Below are positions 1 through 8,586 of a stretch of 47,978 nt of DNA, piece after piece. The DNA is from a virus: positions 1 to 47,978 of IMG/VR virus record IMGVR_UViG_3300031576_000079. One strand, given 5' to 3'. The translations under genes were made by a program, and so were the position numbers. The notes beneath the pieces were generated by a model. The model ran no database searches. It was not told the origin of the DNA and worked only from the letters and a program-made list of their open reading frames with translations. Each line of letters starts with the position of its first letter. Position 1 is the first letter of the stretch.

Positions 1-127
1 CCTTCAGCTGGGCGTAGTAGGCAGCCATCTCCGGCACCGCGTGCTCGTAGTTGCAGATGTACAGATGCGCGTTCGGCGCTTCCTTCGCGAGCCGTTCCAT
101 GATGCCGCCGGGGCGCACCAGATGCTC
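1..127. repeat. Terminal direct repeat, left copy (circle-closing overlap)
   Basis: These 127 bases are identical to 47852-47978. An exact terminal overlap of 127 is the size expected when a circular or circularly permuted molecule is assembled with a k-mer of 127, so it is probably an assembly overlap and not a physical terminal repeat. It lies inside the glycosyltransferase gene, and removing one copy keeps that gene in frame. True genome length would be 47,851 bp. Confidence 0.95.
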
Positions 128-769
128 CAGGCCGCGCTCGGGGCGCGACGAGTAGATCATGGCGAACTCGCCGTTGAAGGGGTCCGCCGCGTTCACAGCC
201 TCGTCGTTGGCGGCTGCGTTCGGCTTGGCCTTCATGCGGAGCATCTGGCCGTGCGTGACATCCGCCGTCGCGAAGCGCTCGGGGTCCACGCCGTTGGTGA
301 TCGGCAGGACGAACCCCGGCTGGATGTTCAGGATGGTCTCAACCTGCTTCTTGTGGAACTCGCTGACGACGAAGACGCCATTGGCCTGCCAGCAACCCGT
401 GTCGAACGCGGGCTTGTTGCGGGCGAGCGCGAGATCGTGGAGCCAGAAGTACGCCTGCTTGGCCGCGTACTTGCTACGCAGGCCGAGCGGGTGCCGCTGG
501 ATGATCAGCAGGTCGTGGTAACTGTTCTGGGCGTACGCCTCGAAGCGATCGCCCAATGGTGTGGCATCCGTGATCTTCCCGGCGAAGACATACTCCACGC
601 CGTCCCACTCGCCCTCTTCCGGCGAGTTGGTGAAGAGCCGGACCACGTGGCCGCGCGATGCCAGTTCGCGGGCCACGTGATACGCAGCCGTCTCCGACCC
701 ACCCAGCGACTTCTCGTGGATGGTGCGCCCGTTGAAGGGAATCCCGCCGCAGTGCAGCACGATGCGCAT
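1..769 (-). CDS. GT4-methyltransferase-GT2 fusion protein, N-terminal part (continues at 47851)
   Basis: This is the first 256 codons of a 1025-residue protein whose remainder is at 45543-47978; the two pieces join in frame once the 127-bp overlap is collapsed. The start ATG at 769 opens MRIVLHCGG, with a Gly-rich GGSE segment near residues 25-28 typical of the N-terminal half of GT-B (GT4 family) glycosyltransferases. The acceptor-side Rossmann half continues to about residue 210 and contains 'YSSRPERGLEHL', a typical start of the donor-binding half. It lies directly downstream of the small gene ending at 777. The substrate cannot be told from sequence; the position in the virion operon suggests a virion protein or surface polysaccharide (inference). 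Confidence 0.85.
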   Translation of the reverse strand, partial: MRIVLHCGGIPFNGRTIHEKSLGGSETAAYHVARELASRGHVVRLFTNSPEEGEWDGVEYVFAGKITDATPLGDRFEAYAQNSYHDLLIIQRHPLGLRSKYAAKQAYFWLHDLALARNKPAFDTGCWQANGVFVVSEFHKKQVETILNIQPGFVLPITNGVDPERFATADVTHGQMLRMKAKPNAAANDEAVNAADPFNGEFAMIYSSRPERGLEHLVRPGGIMERLAKEAPNAHLYICNYEHAVPEMAAYYAQLK

Positions 770-776
770 GGTGTTC

Positions 777-1055
777 TTACTCCTTCTCGGCGGCAGCAAC
801 CGCCTTCTCAGCGGCGATCTTCGCCGCCGTCTCGTGTTCGATCTCGATCACAGTGACATCGAACACCTTCTTGAGCAGCGGCGACGGCGCGTAGCCTTTC
901 GCCTTGGTGTCCACGCCGAGGGCTTCGGCGATCTGGATGACCGTGGTCTTCGGGTTCTCGGTGAGCAACTCGTGCGCCTTGGCCTTGAGCACGTGCTCAG
1001 GCACCAGCGAGACAAGCCCGCCTTCGGCCACGATGCGTTCGGTCTTGAGTTCCAT
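777..1055 (-). CDS. Hypothetical protein after the major capsid gene
   Basis: A 92-residue protein starting MELKTERIV. I chose the ATG at 1055 because GGAG stands about 8 bases upstream; the longer open frame to 1118 lacks a ribosome site and has low-complexity sequence. The C-terminus is Ala/Glu/Lys-rich (AAEKAVAAAEKE), probably helical. A central 'TTVIQIAEALGVD' resembles a small helix-turn-helix or a peptide-binding fold, but I do not recognise a family. Its place between the capsid and connector genes would fit a head completion or capsid-associated role, by position only. Confidence 0.7.
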   Translation of the reverse strand: MELKTERIVAEGGLVSLVPEHVLKAKAHELLTENPKTTVIQIAEALGVDTKAKGYAPSPLLKKVFDVTVIEIEHETAAKIAAEKAVAAAEKE

Positions 1056-1123
1056 CGTCTTCTTCTCCTTCGTTGAGGGTGGGGCGGCGGGCCATCCCCG
1101 CCGCCCCGATCGAAGCACCTACA

Positions 1124-2110
1124 TCAGGTGCTGGAGTTCACCGCCAGGATCAGGTAGGCGTACCGCGAGCCGGTCACCTTCTCGTCCTGGTAGTAGCCGA
1201 CCTCGACATCCGTCTGCTTGCGGGTGCCGTCATAGGGATGACGCTCCGCCTGCATCGAGGGCACGCCCTGCACCGACCAGCGGTACGAGTACGCCCACGA
1301 CGGGACATTGATGGCAGGCTTCTTCGGCTTCACGTAGCAGAGCACGTGGTCGGCGAGCACGCGGCTCAGCGACTCCGTGGCGGCTTCGTTGGCCGTGTTC
1401 TTCACCGAACGCGACACCAGGAACTCGTCCACCTCGAACAAGTCCTTGATCGCCTGCACGGTGGCGAACCCGCCGCCGTTGTTGGTGCCGTAGATCAGGT
1501 TGCGCACGGTGCTGTCCCGGCGGAACGAGTTCCACGCCTTCTCGCCCATCAGGATGCAGTTGGCCCGCACGCCCGTGGTGTCCTTCACGACATCGAGCGC
1601 CGTGTTGAGGTTGGCGATCGGGTTGCCTGCACCGTTCCAGGCCGAAGCCACGCCGGCACTGGAGCCGACATTGGTGGTGGCGATGAGGGACGCGATGCGC
1701 GTCTCCCAGTCCAGCCAGTGCTTCGTGACCAGGAACTCGGCGGCACCGTCGAACAACACGGAGCGCTTCACCGCGTCCGCGTTGGCGAGGTCTTCCACCG
1801 TCACGCCCGTCTTCAGGGCGTAGTTCTTGCAGAAATAGGACTGCGAGCCGACCTCGCGATCCACCCGGTTGGCTTCGGTGCCGGGCGCACGGCGCGTGCG
1901 CTCGACCCGCAGCTGATCCTTGCTGAAGAACTCGGTGACGAAGCCCGACTGATTCGGGACATCGATCACCGGCAGGATCAGATCAGCGATGCCCTGCTCG
2001 GGGCGGTAGCCCAAAGCGACATTGCTGAGGGGCACATCGGTGTGCAGATCGCGGCCAGTGGCCGCCATGTGCAGCGCCCGCATGCGCTCGAATTGCTCGT
2101 TGCGTTCCAT
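1124..2110 (-). CDS. Major capsid protein
   Basis: A 328-residue protein with a strong ribosome site (AAGGAGG) ahead of the ATG at 2110. It shows the order and composition of HK97-fold capsid proteins of the phage P2/Mu-protease type gene clusters: an N-terminal segment 'LPVIDVPNQSG', a region about residues 80-110 matching an E-loop/spine helix, and a C-terminal beta-rich part ending 'YAYLILAVNSST'. The length fits the family. It follows protease/scaffold and decoration genes in the usual order of head modules, which is the main support. The assignment rests on context plus general similarity, not on a catalytic motif. Confidence 0.85.
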   Translation of the reverse strand: MERNEQFERMRALHMAATGRDLHTDVPLSNVALGYRPEQGIADLILPVIDVPNQSGFVTEFFSKDQLRVERTRRAPGTEANRVDREVGSQSYFCKNYALKTGVTVEDLANADAVKRSVLFDGAAEFLVTKHWLDWETRIASLIATTNVGSSAGVASAWNGAGNPIANLNTALDVVKDTTGVRANCILMGEKAWNSFRRDSTVRNLIYGTNNGGGFATVQAIKDLFEVDEFLVSRSVKNTANEAATESLSRVLADHVLCYVKPKKPAINVPSWAYSYRWSVQGVPSMQAERHPYDGTRKQTDVEVGYYQDEKVTGSRYAYLILAVNSST

Positions 2111-2123
2111 CTTGTTGGCCTCC

Positions 2124-2501
2124 TTAGACCAGCAGGCCGCCGTTCAGGAAGTTGCCGGCGAACTCGCCGACATCACCTGAAGCGACCTGAACGAGTGCGC
2201 GGCCAACCGGCACCCCGCCACCGGAGCCGATCGCGGTGTAAGCCGTCAGGAAACCCGACGCGCTCACCGTGATCGCAGCGCCGCTGTTGACAGCGCCACC
2301 GAACCGGCCCTTCATGATGCCAGCCATGTGCACCGTGCCGAACTCGCCCGACTGCGGCTTGCTCGCCATGACGCCGATCGCGGTCTGCGGAGTCGCGGCG
2401 AGGTCGCCAGCGAGGTTCACAGCGCGGTACTGCATCGCGGCGACGCTACCGAAGTTGTTGGCGGCTGCCACGGTCCACGGCAGAACCCAGTTGCTCTGCA
2501 T
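2124..2501 (-). CDS. Capsid decoration / head stabilisation protein
   Basis: A 125-residue, Gly/Ala/Val-rich beta protein with GGAGG ahead of the ATG at 2501. It contains 'AVNLAGDLAATPQTAIGVM' and 'GFLTAYTAIGSGGGVPVGRALVQVASGDVGEF', the pattern of DUF2190-like small capsid decoration proteins ('...VGRAL.....GDI..V.L'). It sits between the protease/scaffold and capsid genes, where decoration proteins are usually found. The phage lambda gpD analogue is the alternative name for the same role. Confidence 0.75.
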   Translation of the reverse strand: MQSNWVLPWTVAAANNFGSVAAMQYRAVNLAGDLAATPQTAIGVMASKPQSGEFGTVHMAGIMKGRFGGAVNSGAAITVSASGFLTAYTAIGSGGGVPVGRALVQVASGDVGEFAGNFLNGGLLV

Positions 2502-2504
2502 GGA

Positions 2505-3080
2505 TCAGCCCTCCTGCTTCGGGCCAACGGCATACACCGTGGCCAACTTCTCGTCCGCCGCCAGCACCTGGTGCTTGGCGACCGAGTACGACACCTTGTC
2601 CCGCGCGACGATCGCGTTGGCACGCTTGTCGAGTTCGGCACAGGCGGCATCGTAGTTCATCGGCTTGTCTTCGTCGCCGGTCTTGTCTCCGGCGGACTCG
2701 GCCTTGAACGCGACCTTGCCATCGGCGCTCTTGGTCTCGACCACGCCGAACGACTTCACCAGCGCCTCGACATCGATGTTCACGACGCGCGCATCGTCAT
2801 CGACGCCCAGCAACTTGCTGAACGACTCGCGCTGCGCGGCCTTGATGACCTCGCTCTTGACGAGGCCCTCGAAGACAGCCACGACGCGGGCGCGGGCGGT
2901 GCCCACCTTGGCATCGTGCTTCTCCTTCTCGAAGGTCGCCACCTTGGCGTTCGCTGCGTCGAGGGCAGTCTGCAACTCAGTCTGCTTCGCGGCGAACTTC
3001 GCGGTGACCGACGCTTCGACGCCAGGCAGGGCCGCAGCCACAGCCTTGGCGATCTCGCTCTGGATCTCCTGCTTGTCCAT
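2505..3080 (-). CDS. Nested in-frame scaffold protein (internal start)
   Basis: An in-frame internal ATG at 3080 (MDKQEIQSEIAKAV) is preceded by GGAG with a 6-base gap. It falls exactly at the junction between protease and scaffold domains and would make a 191-residue scaffold from the protease frame. Nested scaffolds of this kind are known in lambda (Nu3 within C) and Mu (gpZ within gpI). The ribosome site and position are seen in the sequence; expression is inferred. Confidence 0.6.
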   Translation of the reverse strand: MDKQEIQSEIAKAVAAALPGVEASVTAKFAAKQTELQTALDAANAKVATFEKEKHDAKVGTARARVVAVFEGLVKSEVIKAAQRESFSKLLGVDDDARVVNIDVEALVKSFGVVETKSADGKVAFKAESAGDKTGDEDKPMNYDAACAELDKRANAIVARDKVSYSVAKHQVLAADEKLATVYAVGPKQEG

Positions 3081-3572
3081 GTTGATCTCCGTCTTGTTTC
3101 CTGCCACCGCCGCGAACGCAGCACGCCGACCCACGCTGAACAAAGCAGCGTCTCGCGACATGTAAGCGCCGAGGTCTTCGAGGGTGTTGACGGCAGGAAG
3201 GTCCGCACCCAACAAGGCAACACCGTCCACCACGAAGGGGTAGTGCTGTCCCTTGTAATTCACTTCCATTGAGAGTTCGATGCTGACCGTCCGGTACAGC
3301 TTGGCCTCCATCGCCTTGGCGACGACATCCGGCACGCTCTCAAAGTCGGCCAGCAACTTCTGGCCCTTGATGTAGAGACGGCTCACCCAGCCCAGCGCGT
3401 GTTGCGCGCCAACGGGGGTCTGGTCTTCCGTGTGGCCGATCTTGAGCGGCACCTTGTGCACGCCCTTCAGCAGATCGAACGCCTTGACCATCGCTTCGAG
3501 ATCGTGCATCTGGAACACCATGCCGTTCCACTTGCCGACCGCGAAGACCTCTTTGCCCTTGAGGCTCTTCAT
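2505..3572 (-). CDS. Head maturation protease with C-terminal scaffold (Mu gpI-like)
   Basis: A 355-residue protein. Residues 1-150 match the phage Mu gpI-type protease family: 'GWVSRLYIKGQKLLADFESVP', 'LYRTVSIEL' (candidate nucleophile Ser) and 'ALLGADLPAVNTL'. Residues 165-355 are Lys/Ala/Glu-rich with coiled-coil character (AAKQTELQTALDAANAKVATFEKEK), as in scaffolding domains. The start overlaps the upstream gene by ATGA at 3569-3572. An internal ATG with its own ribosome site at 3080 probably makes the scaffold alone. The protein is expected to act inside the procapsid, cutting scaffold and itself. Confidence 0.85.
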   Translation of the reverse strand: MKSLKGKEVFAVGKWNGMVFQMHDLEAMVKAFDLLKGVHKVPLKIGHTEDQTPVGAQHALGWVSRLYIKGQKLLADFESVPDVVAKAMEAKLYRTVSIELSMEVNYKGQHYPFVVDGVALLGADLPAVNTLEDLGAYMSRDAALFSVGRRAAFAAVAGNKTEINMDKQEIQSEIAKAVAAALPGVEASVTAKFAAKQTELQTALDAANAKVATFEKEKHDAKVGTARARVVAVFEGLVKSEVIKAAQRESFSKLLGVDDDARVVNIDVEALVKSFGVVETKSADGKVAFKAESAGDKTGDEDKPMNYDAACAELDKRANAIVARDKVSYSVAKHQVLAADEKLATVYAVGPKQEG

Positions 3573-3787
3573 GCGTCCAACTCCTTCGCAACCGATGCGA
3601 TCTTGTTCTGCGTGCCGCAGTCACAACGGACATTCATCATGTAGCCACGACCGATCGTGACCTCGTTGACCTTCGCGCGGATGAGGTCGCCGCACTTCTT
3701 GCAGTGGCCCTCCAGCACGCCGGTTTGGGGCGAGGGCAGCATCAAGCCGAGGCTGATGCCGGTCTTCACTGCGGCCTGCTTGGCCAT
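3569..3787 (-). CDS. Small zinc-ribbon protein
   Basis: A 72-residue protein with two cysteine pairs, 'HCKKCGD' at about residues 28-34 and 'RCDCGT' at about 54-59, typical of a one-zinc ribbon. The start ATG shares one base with the stop of the portal gene, and its stop overlaps the protease start by four bases, so it is translationally coupled in the head operon. Similar small Cys-rich proteins occur between Mu-type portal/F genes and protease genes in many phages; the function is not established. Confidence 0.75.
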   Translation of the reverse strand: MAKQAAVKTGISLGLMLPSPQTGVLEGHCKKCGDLIRAKVNEVTIGRGYMMNVRCDCGTQNKIASVAKELDA

Positions 3788-6273
3788 TAGCCGAACCCCT
3801 TCTGTGGGTCAACGGTGGGCGGTTCCGATTGCTTCCACTTGTCGCCTTCGACGATCGGGATGAGCAACGAGCGGCAGTTGAAGTGATTCGGCGGAGTGAT
3901 GCTGCCCCACACCGGATCATCCGCCGCGTAGACCGAACCGTTGAGGGACGAGCAGATGTCGGTGGTGTGCTCGTCGAGCACGGCGCTGTACTGGAACGCC
4001 TGGACGAAGCCCTCCAGCGCCGGGTCCGTGAAGTAGTCGAAGCGCGCCTCATTGAACGCATCGAAGACGCTGGTGCGCACTGTGGTCTGGAGCCGACCCA
4101 GCGACAACTCGCCGTCGCCCATGAGGTCTTCGAGCGCCGAACCGCTCAGGCCCGTCACTTCGGCGAGGTCTTCCGCGCTGAGGAACCCGCCGCGCGCCAG
4201 CTGGGCGTAGGCATCGTTGGCGATCTCTTCGATGCTCCGGCCCGCGCGAATGCCGCTGATCACGGAGTTCCTGATGATGTTCTCGGCATCGGTCGTGAGC
4301 GCGCCGGTGGTCGTGTACACCCGGCCTTCGAGGTAGGGCAGTGCGGTCTCGATGACGATGTTGGGGTCCGGGCGACGCGGGGTGAAGCGCGCCTCCTTCT
4401 TGGTCAACTTCGCCTCGATCGCTGCGGCCTGCTTGATCTCCTGATCGGCGAGACGAGCGCCGAGCAGGTAGGCTTCCTTGGCGTTGCCGATCAGCGAGCG
4501 CTTGACCGCGCCCTTGCTGCGCTGCGTGAAGGCGATCGCCTCCATGTCCTCGATGACGCCATCCGCCCCCTGCTGGCGGACCGTGGCGATCACTTCGTTG
4601 ATCCCGGCCTTGATCGCTTGGTGCAGCTGCTTGAGCGAATCGGCCTCCATGTTCCGCGTGCGCTGGTCGATGACCGTGAAGTGCACGCGCGCCTCCGAAG
4701 ACGCGACCATCTCGGCGCGATCGTTGAGCGTCATGCCGTGGCCACGCACGGTCTCGTCAAGCGGCGCGGGCTTCGGCTCACCCGGCTTCGGCGGCAGCGG
4801 CTTGCCGTCCGGCCCCAACTTCGGCGGCTGCTCGTCCGGCGGCAAGGGCTTCCCGTCCGGGCCGATCTTCGGCTGCTGGATCGGGAGGCCAGTGGCCGGG
4901 TCGATGAGACCGGGCTTCTTCAGCGGCTCGCCCTTCGGCGGCATGTCCAGCATCTCGCGCACCTTCTTCTCGTCGGTGTCGCTCGCCTCCGCGCCGCCCT
5001 TCTGGAGCATGTCGCCCCACGCCTTCAGCAACTCCAACTTGCGGTTCTCGCTGATCGGCTTGAACTTGAAGGTCGGCGCGAGACCATCGGCGAAGTTGGC
5101 GCGGCCCAACTCGTCCATGATCTGCTCGTTGATCGCGTCTTCGAGTTCCTGCGTGCCCTCGTCGAGCGTCCACAGGAACGCCTCGAACTGTGTCTGGCTC
5201 TGGCTGTAGGCCCCGGTCTGCCCGGTCTCGGTGATGCCGAGAAGGTTGGGCACCAGGACGCACTTGGCCATGCCGAGGTTGCACGCAGCGATCGTCTCCT
5301 TGAACTGCTGGGTGTCTTGCGGGAAGACGACATTGGCCTTCACGCCCGCCGGGAGCAGCGCGCCAGTCGCCGCGCTCATGTTCCTGATGAAGCCCTTGAG
5401 GGCGTTCCAGTCGGCGGAGTTCTGCTGGCTCGCAGCAACGCCCTTCTCGACCTCGAAGAAGACGAGGCCGCAGCCCATCCGCTCCAGGTGGATGTTGCGG
5501 AACCGCGTGGCCATGTCCTTCGAGAAGTAGTCGCGGTACGCCTCACGGATGTCGCTCTGGCCGTACTGCTCATCCACATCCGAGTTGTGGACGAGGTAGA
5601 TCATGCGGTTCAGCGGGATGGGGCGATCGGGAAGACCGGGCGAGCGCTGGATGCACTGGACGATGTCGCCGTGGACATCGGTCTCAAAGTGGAAGGTCTC
5701 GAACGGGCGCGACTTCAGCGCCTTGAGGCCGTGCCAGGTCTTGCCCTCGAACTCGAAGAGATCGTGGACCTTCTCGGTCATCGAGAAGCCCTGCGGCACG
5801 GCCTTCATGATCTTCTTCAAGCCGGAGTTCCACGAGCCGCCCATGCGCTCGATGATCCGCTTGAAGAGCCTGATCCTGAACTCCTTGTCCTCGGGCGACA
5901 GCGTCTCGTCCTGCTCGTCGTACTCCAGCGTCCAGCCGCGACCGATGATGGCCGCGATCTTGAACAGCACGACGGCTTTCAGCTGCTCGTCGAGCATCAT
6001 CCGCTTGTAGATGTCGAAGCCCTTGCGGTTGAGCAGATCGTCCGGGTTGTAGCGCACCCCGTCGAAGTCGAGCATGGCCATCGAGTAGGGCGACTGCTGG
6101 ACCGCGACTTGCGGCAACAGGGCCTTCGTCTCTTCGCCCTTCTTGAGCGCGTTGACGCCCTCGCCGTCCGGCGATGGGGCTTCGGCCTTGGGCTTGGCGG
6201 GCTGAGCGTTCGGCTCAACCGGCTTCTCCGGCGGCAACCCGAGGAAGGAGCGGATGCGATCACCAATCGGCAC
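3787..6273 (-). CDS. Portal protein fused to Mu gpF-like head morphogenesis protein
   Basis: An 828-residue fusion. Residues about 60-440 match Mu gp29-like portals (DUF935): 'LDEQLKAVVLFKIAAIIGRGW', 'SRPFETFHFE', 'VHNSDVDEQYGQSDIREAY'. Residues about 450-510 are a Pro/Gly/Lys linker carrying two copies of 'GPDGKPLPP'. Residues about 530-828 are a Mu gp30/F-like head morphogenesis domain with its signature near 766-805 ('LDEHTTDICSSLNG', 'PPNHFNCRS'). Start is GTG at 6273 with GGAGG five bases upstream. Portal and F are normally separate genes, so the fusion is unusual. The portal forms the DNA entry ring; the F-like part is a minor head protein. Confidence 0.9.
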   Translation of the reverse strand: MPIGDRIRSFLGLPPEKPVEPNAQPAKPKAEAPSPDGEGVNALKKGEETKALLPQVAVQQSPYSMAMLDFDGVRYNPDDLLNRKGFDIYKRMMLDEQLKAVVLFKIAAIIGRGWTLEYDEQDETLSPEDKEFRIRLFKRIIERMGGSWNSGLKKIMKAVPQGFSMTEKVHDLFEFEGKTWHGLKALKSRPFETFHFETDVHGDIVQCIQRSPGLPDRPIPLNRMIYLVHNSDVDEQYGQSDIREAYRDYFSKDMATRFRNIHLERMGCGLVFFEVEKGVAASQQNSADWNALKGFIRNMSAATGALLPAGVKANVVFPQDTQQFKETIAACNLGMAKCVLVPNLLGITETGQTGAYSQSQTQFEAFLWTLDEGTQELEDAINEQIMDELGRANFADGLAPTFKFKPISENRKLELLKAWGDMLQKGGAEASDTDEKKVREMLDMPPKGEPLKKPGLIDPATGLPIQQPKIGPDGKPLPPDEQPPKLGPDGKPLPPKPGEPKPAPLDETVRGHGMTLNDRAEMVASSEARVHFTVIDQRTRNMEADSLKQLHQAIKAGINEVIATVRQQGADGVIEDMEAIAFTQRSKGAVKRSLIGNAKEAYLLGARLADQEIKQAAAIEAKLTKKEARFTPRRPDPNIVIETALPYLEGRVYTTTGALTTDAENIIRNSVISGIRAGRSIEEIANDAYAQLARGGFLSAEDLAEVTGLSGSALEDLMGDGELSLGRLQTTVRTSVFDAFNEARFDYFTDPALEGFVQAFQYSAVLDEHTTDICSSLNGSVYAADDPVWGSITPPNHFNCRSLLIPIVEGDKWKQSEPPTVDPQKGFG

Positions 6274-7786
6274 GGGCAGCCTCCGAGGTCGCGGTCAACA
6301 GCTGGGCGTTGACGGCTGTGGGGTCGGTGATGGGGCGACCTTCGAGCATGGGGGCGGAGGTCGCGTACTGCATGGCCAACGAGTCGGCGCGATCGGGAGA
6401 CTTGATGCCTTCGAGCCTCATCTGCTTCTTGGTCATCAGGTCTTCCTTCGCCTCGCTGCCGATCGCCATGCGGACAGAGCACAGCTGCGCCTCGAACTCG
6501 GCGCGCTCTTCGTCATTCTCGATGAAGCCCTCGTCGAACATGATCTTGCCATCGCGGAGATCGTTGCGCAGGCCGAGGTAGGACTGGACGCGACGGTTGC
6601 GGAACTCGTCGGCTTGATCGCTCGTCTCGCCACCCTTGTAGGCGATGACCGGGTAGCCGCGCTTCATCAGCGCTCCAGCGCACCCCGCGCCGACCCCGAG
6701 GGAGTCCACGACGATGTCCGCGTTGTCGTGGGTGAAGCCCATGGCCTCCCAAATGCGCTCGGCGGCATCGGCCAACATGATGCTCGACTTCGACGAGGGG
6801 AAACGGAACTGGAGTTGCTTGATGCCCTTGATGAAGTTGTCGTAGTGGGCGCAGATCGTCGCCACGCTCGCATCCTCGCCACCGTCCGCCACATCGAGAC
6901 TGATGCGGTAGCGGGGGTGCGAACCGTCGTAAAGATCGGTGAACTCGCGCTCGAAGGCGTCCACGATCCACTGGAGGGCGATCAGCTGCAACTCGTCCAT
7001 CGAGGCGAAGTTGCCGTAGCACCGGACCTGGACCACAGGCGACGATTCGCCGTACTTCTCGACCATCCGCTTGACCCAGTCGCGGGACACGCGCATGGTC
7101 TTGTCGAGGGTCACGTGGATGCGGTAGTAGTGCTTGGCGACGATCTCCCGCATGTGGGAGTCGTGGAAGGTGCCCACATTCTTCGTGGGGTTGCCGATGA
7201 GGACCATGCAGACGAGTTTGCCGGTGGACAGCGCGCCTTCGAGCACCGGGAACATCTCTTCAGGAACGCCCGAGGCTTCGTCCACCGGGATCAGCATGAA
7301 GTCATCGTGGTAGCCCTGAAGGTTCTCAGGGGTCGCAGCGGTCTCGGCGACGAAGGCCCAATCAGGGTCGCCGTGCCAGGAGATGCGGGTGATGTCCACC
7401 TTCACGAGATGCTTGTAGCCGTCGATGGCGTCGCGCATCGCCTTACGGAACGCGGGCCACAGGCGAGTCCGCAGTTGCTTCTCCTTCGGCGCGGTGCAGG
7501 GCGACAGCGTCCTGAAGCAGAAGCCAAACCAGTGCATGAGAAGGCCCATGCCGAAGGTCTTGCCCGGGCCGTGCATGGCGCGGACCGTGATCAGGTTCTT
7601 GCCCTCGTGATTGAACTTCGTGGGCACGCCCTTCTTGATGCGGTAGAGATCGGCGACCGATTCGAGCAGTTCGATCTGCCACAGGTCCAACTCGACGCGC
7701 AGGAACTTCTGGCACCACTCGACGGGGTTGAGGCGCGCCCACTCGACGGCGGCGCGAGCCTGTGCTTGGATGTCAGGTGCTTCCAC
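6260..7786 (-). CDS. terL: Terminase large subunit
   Basis: About 508 residues counted from a GTG at 7786, next to the small-subunit stop; a longer frame to 7867 opens with TTG and is less likely. ATPase part: Walker A 'MHGPGKTFGMG', Walker B 'FMLIPVDEASG', coupling-like 'IGNPT'. Nuclease part: acidic residues in 'SLDVADGGEDAS', 'DIVVDSLGVGAG' and 'SPDRADSLAM', the RNase H-like triad of TerL nucleases. The packaging motor cuts concatemers and pumps DNA through the portal encoded just downstream (14-base overlap). This is one of the safest calls in the window. Confidence 0.95.
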   Translation of the reverse strand: MEAPDIQAQARAAVEWARLNPVEWCQKFLRVELDLWQIELLESVADLYRIKKGVPTKFNHEGKNLITVRAMHGPGKTFGMGLLMHWFGFCFRTLSPCTAPKEKQLRTRLWPAFRKAMRDAIDGYKHLVKVDITRISWHGDPDWAFVAETAATPENLQGYHDDFMLIPVDEASGVPEEMFPVLEGALSTGKLVCMVLIGNPTKNVGTFHDSHMREIVAKHYYRIHVTLDKTMRVSRDWVKRMVEKYGESSPVVQVRCYGNFASMDELQLIALQWIVDAFEREFTDLYDGSHPRYRISLDVADGGEDASVATICAHYDNFIKGIKQLQFRFPSSKSSIMLADAAERIWEAMGFTHDNADIVVDSLGVGAGCAGALMKRGYPVIAYKGGETSDQADEFRNRRVQSYLGLRNDLRDGKIMFDEGFIENDEERAEFEAQLCSVRMAIGSEAKEDLMTKKQMRLEGIKSPDRADSLAMQYATSAPMLEGRPITDPTAVNAQLLTATSEAARADW

Positions 7787-8267
7787 AGTCACCGTCCGAA
7801 GAGGCCGCAGCAGCAATCGCCGCGCCGAGCGCGGCGATGGGGCTGTCTTCCTTGTCGCTGACCTCAACCGATTTGAGATCGGGGATGATCTTGGACAGCT
7901 GACGGAATTGGATATCGGCGCGTTGCTGAAGCGTCTTCAGGCGCAGCGCGATCGCCTTGGCTTCTTCGTCGGTGACGGTGCCCGGCACGTAGACGATCGA
8001 GCCGTCGAGTTCACGGACCGGCTGACCCTCCTTGTCGAGCAGGATGGTGCCTTTCTTGAGGCGCGCGTTGATTTCAGCGAGTTCATCGTCGATGCGCCGC
8101 AGGTGGCCAACGATGCGGCCTCCCTTGAGTCGCATGCGGACCTTCTCTGCTTCCATCGCGATGTGGTAAGCCTTGCGAGCGTCGCGCACGCCGAGCGCCT
8201 TGCTCCGTGGCGGACCGTTGCGCGTTGTCGGCGCAGAAGGTTCGAGTTGTTCTGCCGGCGCGCTCAA
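7773..8267 (-). CDS. Putative terminase small subunit
   Basis: The open frame extends to 8402, but I favour a TTG at 8267 because GGGAGGT stands nine bases upstream and the extra N-terminus (rich in Arg and Pro) looks non-coding and runs into repeat sequence. The 164-residue product has helical, charged segments ('GHLRRIDDELAEINARLKKG', 'ALRLKTLQQRADIQFRQLS') suited to oligomerisation and an Ala-rich tail. It is assigned by position immediately upstream of terL; I see no clear DNA-binding motif. It overlaps the large-subunit start by 14 bases. Confidence 0.55.
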   Translation of the reverse strand: MSAPAEQLEPSAPTTRNGPPRSKALGVRDARKAYHIAMEAEKVRMRLKGGRIVGHLRRIDDELAEINARLKKGTILLDKEGQPVRELDGSIVYVPGTVTDEEAKAIALRLKTLQQRADIQFRQLSKIIPDLKSVEVSDKEDSPIAALGAAIAAAASSDGDCGST

Positions 8268-8411
8268 GGGCTTAGGACCTCCCAATCGGCGCGGATTCTG
8301 CCGGCACGATCGAGCCAAAAGGAACCTCACCCCCACTTCTCGCACGACCTCGACGATTGCACCAAGGGTTTTCTCGAAGAGATCGCGCACAGCGCTTCGC
8401 ACGCCCCGAGT

Positions 8412-8485
8412 TTCCTTGAGGCCGAGCAGGGCCGTGCTGCTGTTTCATTTCCCTCGGTTTTTCTTGAGGCCGACCAGGGCCGAGC
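8412..8485 (+). repeat. Direct repeats of a two-half-site motif (GGCCGWGC)
   Basis: 8412-8437 and 8460-8485 are near-identical 26-mers, 48 bp apart, sharing the core TTGAGGCCGASCAGGGCCG. Each contains two GGCCGNSC half-sites exactly 10 bp apart (8420/8430 and 8468/8478), one helical turn. Helical phasing and repetition between divergent operons point to a protein-binding array (operator or iteron). This is seen directly; the bound protein is unknown. Confidence 0.7.
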
Positions 8486-8586
8486 CTTTATTGGACGCCC
8501 GCGCGTAATAAAATACCTCGCTCGATCTCTTCCCCCTTCGGGCCGTCCTGACGCGAAGCATTTAATTTCTCAATAACTCTAGAGGG

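Noticed and set aside
3829-6312. 827-codon open frame on the plus strand opposite the portal gene
   Set aside because: It is the antisense shadow of the portal/F frame in GC-rich DNA. Composition is Arg/Leu/Val-rich without motifs, and the minus-strand product has clear family signatures.
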